Assembly: GCA_016219275.1 (NCBI GenBank) | Contig: JACRBM010000088.1 | Coordinates: 1 to 64,000 of the forward strand | From: Chloroflexota bacterium | GTDB lineage: Bacteria > Chloroflexota > Anaerolineae > UBA4142 | DNA length: 64,000 bases | Direction: 5' to 3' | Position numbers and translations under genes: made by a program | In this document: one piece after another, positions 8,863-16,525 of the stretch | Numbering within the stretch: position 1 is the stretch's first letter | Layout of the letters: each line of letters opens with the position of its first letter | The notes under the pieces: generated by a model | Told to the model about the DNA's origin: nothing | The model's input: the letters and a program-made list of their open reading frames with translations, nothing else | The model's database searches: none

Positions 8863-9858
8863 CAATTCCTGCAATTGCTCCGGCGAACCGAGCGCGAGGA
8901 TTTGCATGTTCGCTTGCAGAATCATTTCCGCGTTCGGCGCGATGCGCGTCCTGGCGTTCGGCAATTTACACGCGAGCACGGTGACGCCGACGCGCTCGGT
9001 AAGCTGTGCTTGCGCGAGCGTCTTGCCGACGAGCGGTGAGGTCGGCGCGATGACCACTTGCTCGATCAACAATTCTTCGTTGCCGACGTGCGCGACCTCG
9101 TCGAGAAAATCGGCGACGGCGGGGCGCACGAGCGTCGTCACCATGCGCCGCCCGGCGATGCGGTACGGCGAGATGACGTGATTCGCCCCGGCGCGCAACA
9201 ATTTCGATTCCGATGCTTCGTAATTCGCGCGCGCGATGATTTCCAAATCGGTGCGAATGCCGCGCGCGGTCAACACGATGAACACATTCTCTGCGTCTGA
9301 GTTCACCGCGACTACAAGCGCACGCGCGCGTTCGATGCCGGCTTGTTTCAAAATCGTCTCGTCCGCCGCGTTGCCATGCAAGGCAACGTGACCCAACTCG
9401 CGCACATGCGCGATGATCTCGGCGCTAGGATCAATCACGACGAACGGCATCTTCTCGGCAAGCAAGGTATGCACGACGTGTCGTCCGACGCGTCCGTACC
9501 CGCAAACGATCGTGTGATTTTTCAATTGCTCCAACATGCGCCGCTCCCTTTGGTGTTCCAGTCGTTCGCGCCATTCGCCGGACACGATCAAATTCGTGAT
9601 GATGCTCGCGGTGTAGAATGTGATCGTCGCCGCGGATGCAATCAAGCCCATCGTGAACACGCGTCCCGCCGGCGAGAGCGGATGCAGTTCGCCAAAGCCG
9701 ACGGTGCTGATCGTGATGACGGTCATGTACAACGCGCTGAGCGGGTCCATCGCTTCGAGGACGACAAAGCCGGTGGTGCCGACGACAAGCACGAGCACCG
9801 ACGCAACGAGCGCGAGCCAGAACCGGTGTGTGATTGACGAGCGCGGGTGAGTGCTCAT
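8839..9858 (-). CDS. Two-TM potassium channel with RCK (TrkA) domains
   Basis: A 339-residue inner-membrane K+ channel. TM1 spans about residues 14-34, the selectivity filter is TVGFGE (52-57), and TM2 spans about 68-92. A cytosolic RCK_N domain follows, with the nucleotide-binding CGYGRVGRHV (119-128) and an acidic residue after the second strand (VIDPSAE). The C-terminal RCK_C domain starts near LLIEQVVI. Ligand gating by nucleotides or Ca2+ is known for the family but cannot be read from the sequence. The last residues are encoded by a dispersed simple repeat, so the native end may have been altered. Confidence 0.93.
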   Translation of the reverse strand: MSTHPRSSITHRFWLALVASVLVLVVGTTGFVVLEAMDPLSALYMTVITISTVGFGELHPLSPAGRVFTMGLIASAATITFYTASIITNLIVSGEWRERLEHQRERRMLEQLKNHTIVCGYGRVGRHVVHTLLAEKMPFVVIDPSAEIIAHVRELGHVALHGNAADETILKQAGIERARALVVAVNSDAENVFIVLTARGIRTDLEIIARANYEASESKLLRAGANHVISPYRIAGRRMVTTLVRPAVADFLDEVAHVGNEELLIEQVVIAPTSPLVGKTLAQAQLTERVGVTVLACKLPNARTRIAPNAEMILQANMQILALGSPEQLQELLRMANCE

Positions 9859-9893
9859 AGATTGCAGATTTTAGATTTTAGATTTCTGATTTG
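9857..9893. repeat. AGATTTT simple repeat between channel and DUF457 genes
   Basis: Tandem GATTTTAGATTTTAGATTT units run from the channel start into the 3' end of the DUF457 gene. They supply that gene's last codons. Confidence 0.45.
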
Positions 9894-10522
9894 CAAAAAC
9901 AGTATCCAGCTATCCGCTGTGCAACAATGTTTTGTAAGGTTGGTATCATTAGCAGAAACGCGACGGTAAATACGGCTAATCCACCGACAAGTCCGACCAG
10001 GATCGCGTTCTTGAATCGAGGTGCGATTCTTCGTTGAGCAATCCAGTGCGCCAACGCTAGCGTCGACAAGATGGGTTCTGCTAAAAAGATTGGATCGGTG
10101 ACGTACGCCAAGAAGCCGCCTTCGAGAACGCGGACAGCGAATGGCGCGACAAACACGCGGAGCGAAAGGGGATACAAGAGAGTTGTGCCATGTGCGATCA
10201 CATCCAAAAGCAAATGTGACACGCCGCCGATTGCCGCGAGACCAACGAGTGTTTGGAAATAATGCCAACGACCGATTCGACGTAACAACAACCAACCTAA
10301 CACGATTGCACTGTGAACAAAGATACTATGTGTCCAAAGTGTACTGTGATTGAAGAATCCGCGAAACAGCCCGTTGTAGATGACATCCAAATCCGGCGCG
10401 AATGTACTGAAGATCGCAGCGCTCCAAAGCGCAACGCGCCGATTGTGGCTCCACTCTGGATGCCACTGCGATTGCGAGTGAACTGCGGCAAAGTAACCGG
10501 GAACGAGATGGGCTGCTAACAT
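9878..10522 (-). CDS. DUF457/YdjM-type membrane-bound metal-dependent hydrolase
   Basis: A 214-residue multi-pass membrane protein. Conserved polar positions typical of the family are AHLVPGY near the start, APDLD (about 42-46), the His pair in NHSTLWTHS, and HLLLD (about 103-107). These would form a metal site at the membrane face. The substrate of the family is unknown. It overlaps the preceding ComJ-like gene by 7 bases. The base composition is more AT-rich than that of the mut genes on either side, as in the neighbouring ComJ-like gene, which suggests the two arrived together. Confidence 0.8.
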   Translation of the reverse strand: MLAAHLVPGYFAAVHSQSQWHPEWSHNRRVALWSAAIFSTFAPDLDVIYNGLFRGFFNHSTLWTHSIFVHSAIVLGWLLLRRIGRWHYFQTLVGLAAIGGVSHLLLDVIAHGTTLLYPLSLRVFVAPFAVRVLEGGFLAYVTDPIFLAEPILSTLALAHWIAQRRIAPRFKNAILVGLVGGLAVFTVAFLLMIPTLQNIVAQRIAGYCFCKSEI

Positions 10523-11031
10523 TGTTCACCTATGTCTCGCGTCACTCTGGTCGCTTTGATTGCGTCACGATTTTTCCATTTCTTCAACACAACCGGCTCT
10601 ATCTTTTCGCCGAGCCACAGAATTATCTTGTAGTAATCATCACCTTTCAGTCCATCTTCGCTAATCTTATCGAGATTAGCATAATAGATTCTTGCTCTGT
10701 ACGTACCCGGAGCCATATTGATTCTTGGGGCGTCCGGGGGGAAGTCGGTACAACCCATAATAACGATTTCCTCTGCAGGAACATCTATGCTACAGTCAGC
10801 GATATGATCCCAAGCATCGCAATTCGGTTCTGGTTCTTGAGCATGTATTTCTATCGTCACTGGCACTGTTGAAGTTCTTACCGTACTGACAGCAATTCCG
10901 CCGGGCACAACCGCCAACATATTTTCCACAGTCTGCTTATCCCAAGAGTCGGAGAAATCTCCTTGTGACTCCGCATCTATCAGGTAAATTTGGGAATAAT
11001 CAGCAAAAAGATCAAACGCGTGTTTTTCCAT
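10516..11031 (-). CDS. ComJ-like beta-sandwich protein, function unknown
   Basis: A 171-residue protein without signal peptide or membrane segment. The pattern FADYSQIYLIDAES, then WDKQTVENMLAVVPGGIAVS, alternating strands and PGTYRARIYY resembles ComJ, the inhibitor of the competence nuclease NucA, and related immunity proteins. No nuclease or toxin gene is adjacent. ATG 11031 follows AAGGA at 8 bases. The region is clearly AT-rich compared with mutS, suggesting acquisition. The resemblance is at the level of motif order, so the call is tentative; an orphan immunity protein is the main alternative. Confidence 0.5.
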   Translation of the reverse strand: MEKHAFDLFADYSQIYLIDAESQGDFSDSWDKQTVENMLAVVPGGIAVSTVRTSTVPVTIEIHAQEPEPNCDAWDHIADCSIDVPAEEIVIMGCTDFPPDAPRINMAPGTYRARIYYANLDKISEDGLKGDDYYKIILWLGEKIEPVVLKKWKNRDAIKATRVTRDIGEQC

Positions 11032-11058
11032 GACTTGATCCTTGAATTGAGATCTTGA

Positions 11059-13899
11059 CTACTCGACCACCTGACTATCCGACTTGATTTTGATTTGCAT
11101 CGCATTCAACAAATTCAACGCCTGCACCGGCGTCATGTTCGCAATGTCCACATCCGCAATCTGTCGCAACACCTCGCGCCACATTTCCGCGCGCGCGTCG
11201 TACACGGCACGTTCCTCGCGAACAACCGACGGATGACCGACGACGGATGACGGAACCAGATTGTCTTCCGTCCGCCGTCCGCCGTCCTCCGTCTCGCGTT
11301 CCGATTCCAGCCGCGCTAACACCCCCTCCGCGCGCTCCACCACGCGCCCCGGCAACCCCGCCAACCGCGCGACGTGAATGCCAAAACTTTTTTCCGCGCC
11401 GCCCGCGATGACTTGACGCAAGAAGATCACTTCGCTCCCTTGCTCCTTGACCGCCATCGTAAAATTCTTGATCGCCTCGCTCTGCGATTCGAGTTGCGTC
11501 AGTTCGTGATAGTGTGTCGCGAACAAGGTTTTCGCGCCGACGATGTTGTGAATCTCTTCCGCGATTGCCCACGCGAGCGAGATGCCATCGTAGGTCGAAG
11601 TGCCGCGCCCCACTTCATCGAGCACGATGAGCGAACGCGGCGTGGCGTGGCGCAAAATGTGGCTCGTCTCGCTCATCTCGACGAGAAACGTCGAGCGACC
11701 TTGCGCGATGTCGTCACTCGCGCCGACGCGCGTAAAGATGCGGTCGGTCAATGCGATGCGCGCGAAACTCGCCGGGACGAAACTGCCGATCTGCGCCATC
11801 AACACGATGAGCGCGACCTGGCGCACGAACACGCTCTTGCCCGACATGTTCGGTCCGGTGAGAATGATCACGCGTTGCGCTTCGTGGTCGAGCCGCGCGT
11901 CGTTTGGGACGAACGTCTCGTCATCGCGCAAAAATCGCTCGACAACGGGGTGACGCCCCTCGCGAATCTCGATCAGGTCGCCATCGTCCACGTTTGGCTT
12001 GACGTAGTTGTATCGCGCGGCGACCTCAGCGAACGCCGACAACGCATCGAGTTGCGCGAGGATGCGCGCGGCGGTTTGCAAACGCGCCGCGTGCGCGGCA
12101 ACCTCGCGGCGCACTTGCGCGAACAAATCGTACTCCAAATCGTTGCTGCGATCCTGGGTCGCGAGGATGTGCGTCTCTTGCGATTTGAGTTCGGGTGTGA
12201 CATAGCGTTCCGCGTGCGTGATCGTCGCGCGGCGTTCGTAATTCTTTGGGATCAAATGTCCCTGACTGCGCGGCACTTCGATAAAAAATCCAAACACTTC
12301 GTTGTAGCGCACGCGCAAATTCTTGATGCCGGTTTTCTTGCGTTCCTTCTCTTCGAGTTCCGCAAGCCAGGTCTTGCCGTGCGTCGCGCTTGCGCGCAAT
12401 TCGTCGAGCGTCGCATCGTAACCCGATTTGATCAGCCCGCCTTCCTTGATAAAAATCGGCGGATCATCCACAAGCGCGCGGTCAATCAACGCGGCGATGT
12501 CGGGACATTCATCGAGGTCGTTTGCCAATCGGGCAAGTAGGGGCGAGGCATTCGCAGAATCAAATTCCGAACGCGATTCCGTCTTCTCATCACGAATATG
12601 TTCACCCGACATTCGCGATTTGGCGAATGCCTCGCCCCTACCGACCAACTGCGATTTTATTTTCGGCAAGCGCATCAACGCGCGTTTCAAGCCGATCAAA
12701 TCGCGCGCGTTCGCGTTGCCGAACCCGATCCGTCCGACGAGTCGCTCGACATCGTACAATCCATCGAGCAATTTGCGAATGTCGCCGCGCAAGAACGCAT
12801 CGCGATGCAATTCGTCCACGGCATCGAGTCGCGCGTGAATCTGTGCGAGGTCGAGGAGCGGTTGCGTGATCCAACGCTTGAGCAAGCGCGCACCCATCGC
12901 GGTGACGGTGTGATCGAGTACGCCGAACAAACTGCGCGCGGTGGCAACCCTCACCCCACCCTCTCCCTGAAAGGGCGAGGGAGAAATCGGCGCGGTCAAT
13001 TCCAAATTGCGACGCGTTGCGGCATCGAGCGTCATGTAATCCGCGAGCGAGTACGTCCAGAGATGTTTGAGGTGTTGTAGGGGCGGCGTCGTGCCGCCCG
13101 TTGTCGGTTGGTTTGTTTTCAAGTATTGCAACGCGAGATTCGCCGCGACCATCGCGAGCGGCAAATCATCGCAACCAAAACCGGCGAGCGTCGCCACATC
13201 GAAATGCGCGCACAACTCACGTCGCGCATCGTCGGCGTTGCTCACGCGATCATCCATCGGCGAAATGCGCGCCGGGCGAATCGCTTTCAAGCGCGCGATA
13301 AATTCTGCGTCGTTCGCAAGCGATTGCGGCAGAACGATTTCACTTGCCTGCACGCGCTGTAACTCGTCGAGTAATTTCTGCGTCGCATCGGCGTCCGCGC
13401 CTTGAATCTGGGTCGTCGCAAATTCGCCAGTGGAGATGTCAACGATAGACAAACCGAACGTGGTTTGTAGGGACGACGCATGCGTCGTCCCTACATCACG
13501 CACAATCCCCGCAAGATAATTATCACTCTTGGCGCGCAACAACGCATCCTCGACGACCGTCCCAGGTGTGATGACACGAATCACATCGCGCTTGACGAGC
13601 CGCTTGACCTTCTTCGGGTCTTCGAGTTGCTCGACGAGCGCAACTTTGTAACCCTTGTCAATGAGTTTCGCGATGTACGATTGGACGTGATGATGCGGCA
13701 CGCCCGCCATCGGCAAGCGCACACCTTTCGCGAACGAGCGCGACGTCAGCACGAGTTCGAGTTCGCGCGCGGCAATTTTCGCATCGGTATCGAAGGTCTC
13801 GTAAAAATCGCCGAGACGAAACAGCACCATCGCATCGGGAAAGCGCGCTTTGATTTGCCGATACTGCGAGAGCATCGGCGTCAGTCTTTTCTCATCCAT
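11059..13899 (-). CDS. mutS: DNA mismatch repair protein MutS, with five repeat-derived insertions
   Basis: Recognises mismatches and recruits MutL. The mismatch-wedge motif is DFYETF near the N-terminus; the ATPase shows TGPNMSGKSVFVRQ (Walker A), VLDEVGRGTSTYDG and FATHYHEL. At 946 residues it is longer than most MutS proteins (about 850-900). The excess corresponds to five inverted-repeat segments read in frame: about residues 136-145, 267-275, 303-319, 420-455 and 869-892. I choose ATG 13899 (MDEKRLTP) because a promoter -10 box overlaps the in-frame ATG at 13911, placing that codon upstream of the transcript. An AUG-proximal transcript start implies leaderless or nearly leaderless translation. 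Confidence 0.95.
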   Translation of the reverse strand: MDEKRLTPMLSQYRQIKARFPDAMVLFRLGDFYETFDTDAKIAARELELVLTSRSFAKGVRLPMAGVPHHHVQSYIAKLIDKGYKVALVEQLEDPKKVKRLVKRDVIRVITPGTVVEDALLRAKSDNYLAGIVRDVGTTHASSLQTTFGLSIVDISTGEFATTQIQGADADATQKLLDELQRVQASEIVLPQSLANDAEFIARLKAIRPARISPMDDRVSNADDARRELCAHFDVATLAGFGCDDLPLAMVAANLALQYLKTNQPTTGGTTPPLQHLKHLWTYSLADYMTLDAATRRNLELTAPISPSPFQGEGGVRVATARSLFGVLDHTVTAMGARLLKRWITQPLLDLAQIHARLDAVDELHRDAFLRGDIRKLLDGLYDVERLVGRIGFGNANARDLIGLKRALMRLPKIKSQLVGRGEAFAKSRMSGEHIRDEKTESRSEFDSANASPLLARLANDLDECPDIAALIDRALVDDPPIFIKEGGLIKSGYDATLDELRASATHGKTWLAELEEKERKKTGIKNLRVRYNEVFGFFIEVPRSQGHLIPKNYERRATITHAERYVTPELKSQETHILATQDRSNDLEYDLFAQVRREVAAHAARLQTAARILAQLDALSAFAEVAARYNYVKPNVDDGDLIEIREGRHPVVERFLRDDETFVPNDARLDHEAQRVIILTGPNMSGKSVFVRQVALIVLMAQIGSFVPASFARIALTDRIFTRVGASDDIAQGRSTFLVEMSETSHILRHATPRSLIVLDEVGRGTSTYDGISLAWAIAEEIHNIVGAKTLFATHYHELTQLESQSEAIKNFTMAVKEQGSEVIFLRQVIAGGAEKSFGIHVARLAGLPGRVVERAEGVLARLESERETEDGGRRTEDNLVPSSVVGHPSVVREERAVYDARAEMWREVLRQIADVDIANMTPVQALNLLNAMQIKIKSDSQVVE
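11225..11294. repeat. CCGTCCGCCGTC/GACGGATGACGGA palindromic repeat inside mutS
   Basis: CGACGGATGACCGACGACGG in the first arm opposes TCCGTCCGCCGTCCGCCGTC in the second. Encodes about residues 869-892 (ETEDGGRRTEDNLVPSSVV and flanks), between the ATPase domain and the C-terminal helices. Confidence 0.8.
12537..12641. repeat. 19-bp perfect inverted repeat inside mutS
   Basis: GTAGGGGCGAGGCATTCGC (12537-12555) and its exact complement (12623-12641) enclose 67 bases. The 105-bp unit is 35 codons. It encodes about residues 420-455, rich in Ser, Arg and Glu, in the lever region. Confidence 0.88.
12945..12992. repeat. CCCTCTCCCT/AGGGCGAGGG hairpin inside mutS
   Basis: Arms at 12959-12968 and 12972-12981 pair with one mismatch. 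Encoded peptide contains PSPFQGEGGVR, closely resembling PSPWQGEGERG encoded by the related element at 15934-16056. Confidence 0.8.
13077..13099. repeat. GGGCGGC hairpin inside mutS
   Basis: GTAG, then GGGCGGC (13081-13087), a 5-nt loop and GCCGCCC (13093-13099). Shares the GTAGGG opening with the elements at 12537 and 13467. Encodes part of TTGGTTPPL in MutS. Confidence 0.65.
13467..13494. repeat. 28-bp perfect palindrome inside mutS
   Basis: GTAGGGACGACGCA (13467-13480) is followed directly by its exact reverse complement (13481-13494) with no spacer. It encodes the run THASSL at about residues 136-145 of MutS. Confidence 0.9.
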
Positions 13900-13909
13900 G
13901 TTGACTGTC

Positions 13910-13938
13910 ATTATAAATGGATTGGCGCGTCTCGACAA
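13910..13938 (-). promoter_or_regulatory. Promoter of mutS, implying a leaderless message
   Basis: TTGTCG (13938-13933), 17 bases, TATAAT (13915-13910). The expected start point is around 13903, only a few bases before ATG 13899, and no Shine-Dalgarno sequence is present. Confidence 0.65.
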
Positions 13939-13954
13939 GACACGCAATAAATTT

Positions 13955-14017
13955 AGGACGCGGATGAACGCAGATGAAAGAAAATTATCCGCGTTCATCC
14001 GCGTTCATCCGCGTCCT
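13955..14017. repeat. Palindromic repeat, CGCGGATGAACGC family
   Basis: AGGACGCGGATGAACGC (13955-13971) pairs perfectly with GCGTTCATCCGCGTCCT (14001-14017); the GCGTTCATCC unit is repeated in the second arm. It lies upstream of the mutS promoter. A related copy lies in the glycosyltransferase gene at 15590-15672. Confidence 0.88.
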
Positions 14018-14040
14018 ATCATTTTGATTCATCACAATAT

Positions 14041-14118
14041 CTTCGCCAATCAAAAACTGAATGCAAAATCGTTGGGCAATTTTCCAAAATTGCCAAACAG
14101 AATCCGCGTTTGGCGAAG
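14041..14118 (-). terminator. Nested inverted repeats downstream of the membrane glycosyltransferase operon
   Basis: Inner stem GGCAATTTT (14075-14083) with AAAATTGCC (14086-14094); outer arms CTTCGCCAA (14041-14049) and TTGGCGAAG (14110-14118). It begins 13 bases past the stop of the last operon gene, so a terminator or 3' stabiliser is likely. The U-run on the minus strand is weak. Confidence 0.5.
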
Positions 14119-14131
14119 GTGTTGCTATCAA

Positions 14132-16525
14132 TTACGGAAATTGAATCGTACTCAATGTAATCGCGTCGCCGCCGTTGACCGGCAAGCGCGTGACATCGCT
14201 CGCGCGATACAAACCGACGATCACGCGATACTCGCCGGGTGGCGCATCGCGCGGCAGTGTCAACGCGTACTCGTCCGCGACAATTTCGCCGGCGTCCCAA
14301 AGCGAGGTCGGGTACGCGCCGTGTTGCGGTTGATCGTCTTTTTGCGCGATGAGCTTGCCATTCGCATCAACGAGATGCACGAACACGGTGTAATCCTCGT
14401 CCAGCGATTTGAGCGCGCGCCAGAACAAGCGGACGCGCAGCGATTCACCCGCGTGCGCGTTCGGCGCGATGGCATAGCCGACCAACGCGACCTGATCCGC
14501 GAAATCGTACCGCACCGGATTTTCGATTTGGATTTGCGATTGCCCCGCGATTTTGAAACGCGCGACGTTCGGCGTGATGGCGTTGCCGCGCGGGTCACGC
14601 GCGGTCAGATTTTCGAGCGGCGCGCGGCGATAGAGCGTCACGTCTACGCGCGCACCTTGCGCCGTGCGCGCGTCGGATACGAGCGGCACGCGGTACTCGT
14701 CCACGACGATTTCGCCCGGTTGCCACACGCGTGTCGGATACAAGCCGCGACCGGAGAACGCATCCCAGCGTCCGACGACATTCCCATCTGAATCAATCAA
14801 GCGAATGCCCACCGAAAAATCTTCGCCCATCGTTTCGCGCGCGCGCCAGTAAAGCGTGATCGGCAACTCACCGCCGGGCGCGATGGATTTTTGTGCGAGT
14901 GCGTAACCAATCAACTCGGCTTGATTGTCGAAAATGATTTGCGTTTGATTCGGTACGCGGGACGCATCGGCAAAACGCGGCGGCAAGGTGTAGGTTGGCG
15001 CGATGAGAGTGAAGGGCGCGAGCAAGGAGAAAGCTAAAAGTAAAAAGGCGAAAGGCAAAAGTAAAACGTGATTCTGAATTCTGAATTCTGAATTCTGAAT
15101 TCTGAATTGTCCCAGCCCGTACACGAACAACACCGCCAGCGCGCCAATCGCCGGAAAAATCAAACGTCCCTGCGACGCCATCGTGAGCCACGTCCAGCGA
15201 ACGAGCGAGAGGTTGATGAGCACAAACCACAACGCGGGAATCGCGAGCAAACCCGGCAGCGCGCGCCGCCACACGCCAATCAACAAACCAACGAGCGCGA
15301 GCACGGTGAACGCATCGAGAATCGAATACACCCACTCGGGCGCGATGATGTTGACGCCGCCAAAGTTGCCCCAGAACGAAATGCGAAAACCCTGGAACTC
15401 GTTGAACAGACCAGTGATGGTCATTGGCGTTGGTCGCCCGCCGGCTATCGCCACCCACACATCGAACGCGGACGGATCGCCGTACAACATCCAGTTGCGC
15501 GCATACCACCAGAACGCGATGAGGACGACGAGCGCGGCGCAAATCAGACTGCCAATTATAATGGGACGCGGATTGCGTAGCACGCGGACGAGCGTAGAAA
15601 TATATTTTCTATCCGCGTTCACACCTGCCCTTGCGGGCGATACAAGGGTCCGCGTTAATCCGCGTCCCAAAAGCAAATACACAAACACACACCCCGCGAC
15701 GCCGAGTAAACCCAGGTTGCTGATTTTGGTCAGTGCGCCTAAGCCGAGCACGACGCCCAGGACGACGAATCGCCGCATCGTTACGCCGCGTGTGACGAGT
15801 CGCGCCATCAGCACCAGCGCCAGTGTCGCAAGCAGCGTCGCGAGATTGTCGTTGTTCACCGACGCGCTGATGAACAGGAACATTGGATTGAACGCGACGA
15901 ACGCGGCGGCAAATGCGGCGAGTGTTTTGTCGTTTGTCATTGCGAGGAGCGATTTTTGCGACGCAGCAATCACCCCTCTCTCTCCCTCCCCTTGCCAAGG
16001 GGAGGGCTGGGGTGGGGTTGGGAATTGCTTCACCGCGGTGTGGCTCGCAATGACAAGCACAAGCGCGTACGTCAACGTGACGGTACCTGCTGACATCAAA
16101 ATCGAGAGCAAGCGGATGAGGTGAACGGCGAGCGCGGTGTTGTGCCACGGAAAACTTTCCGCGCTTGTGTGCACGACGAGATTCTTGTTGCCGAAATCGA
16201 GTGGAATACCGATGCGCGCGTGCGGATTCAACCACAACCGGTCCGGCAAATCGCGCGTGTCAATCCAAAACGTCGCGAGCGCGTTGATCGCGTAATAGAG
16301 TGGCGGCTGTCCGCCCTCTTGTTCCCACAACGTTTTCACGTTCGGGTCTTGAATCGGCAAGCCGTGACCAGCCGCGAGATGTTGGACGAACGGGTAATGC
16401 CAAATCTCGTCGCCCGCTTCAAAGATTGGCGTGATGATCGAGTACGTCACGCCCAGCGCGATGAACGCGGCAAGAATCAACACGAGCGCGCGATGCTCGA
16501 CCCAGGTTTTCGTCAGAGTACTCAT
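14132..16525 (-). CDS. Multi-pass GT-C glycosyltransferase (DUF2142/GT39-like) with two C-terminal beta modules
   Basis: A 797-residue membrane enzyme. FEAGDEIWHYPFVQHLAAGH and GGQPPLYYAINALA near the N-terminus match the DUF2142/GT39-like group, which transfers sugars from polyprenyl phosphates on the outer face. About ten membrane segments are followed by two beta modules starting near residues 537 (AELIGYAL) and 677 (VALVGYAI), each with LYWRA, a PT.(V/L)W motif and PPGEY- or equivalent endings. Three repeat-derived insertions lie in frame, at about residues 157-197, 285-312 and 473-500. Its ATG overlaps the upstream stop as ATGA. Acceptor and sugar are unknown. Confidence 0.85.
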   Translation of the reverse strand: MSTLTKTWVEHRALVLILAAFIALGVTYSIITPIFEAGDEIWHYPFVQHLAAGHGLPIQDPNVKTLWEQEGGQPPLYYAINALATFWIDTRDLPDRLWLNPHARIGIPLDFGNKNLVVHTSAESFPWHNTALAVHLIRLLSILMSAGTVTLTYALVLVIASHTAVKQFPTPPQPSPWQGEGERGVIAASQKSLLAMTNDKTLAAFAAAFVAFNPMFLFISASVNNDNLATLLATLALVLMARLVTRGVTMRRFVVLGVVLGLGALTKISNLGLLGVAGCVFVYLLLGRGLTRTLVSPARAGVNADRKYISTLVRVLRNPRPIIIGSLICAALVVLIAFWWYARNWMLYGDPSAFDVWVAIAGGRPTPMTITGLFNEFQGFRISFWGNFGGVNIIAPEWVYSILDAFTVLALVGLLIGVWRRALPGLLAIPALWFVLINLSLVRWTWLTMASQGRLIFPAIGALAVLFVYGLGQFRIQNSEFRIQNHVLLLPFAFLLLAFSLLAPFTLIAPTYTLPPRFADASRVPNQTQIIFDNQAELIGYALAQKSIAPGGELPITLYWRARETMGEDFSVGIRLIDSDGNVVGRWDAFSGRGLYPTRVWQPGEIVVDEYRVPLVSDARTAQGARVDVTLYRRAPLENLTARDPRGNAITPNVARFKIAGQSQIQIENPVRYDFADQVALVGYAIAPNAHAGESLRVRLFWRALKSLDEDYTVFVHLVDANGKLIAQKDDQPQHGAYPTSLWDAGEIVADEYALTLPRDAPPGEYRVIVGLYRASDVTRLPVNGGDAITLSTIQFP
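15024..15108. repeat. GAATTCT tandem repeat inside the glycosyltransferase gene
   Basis: Five GAATTCT-type units (15071-15108) preceded by AAAAGTAAA/AAAGGCAAAA units. Encodes RIQNSEFRIQN and neighbouring hydrophobic residues. Each GAATTC is self-complementary, so the array can fold in many registers. Confidence 0.7.
15590..15672. repeat. CGCGGATTAACGC-family palindrome inside the glycosyltransferase gene
   Basis: TATCCGCGTTCACACC opposes GGTCCGCGTTAATCCGCGTC on the same strand, with an inner CCCTTGCGGGCG hairpin. It resembles the intergenic element at 13955-14017. Encodes about residues 285-312, containing VSPARAGVNADRKY. Confidence 0.65.
15934..16056. repeat. Composite nested palindromic element inside the glycosyltransferase gene
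   Basis: Outer arms TTGTCATTGCGAG (15934-15946) and CTCGCAATGACAA (16044-16056) are exact complements. Inside them AGCAATC opposes AATTGCT, and the core is CCCTCCCCTTGCCAAGGGGAGG. The 123 bp equal 41 codons, inserting about residues 157-197. The same nested plan recurs at 61564-61679. Confidence 0.9.

Noticed and set aside
15071-15108. CRISPR-like array from the GAATTCT repeats
   Set aside because: Units are about 8 bases without spacers, lie inside a gene and have no cas genes nearby.
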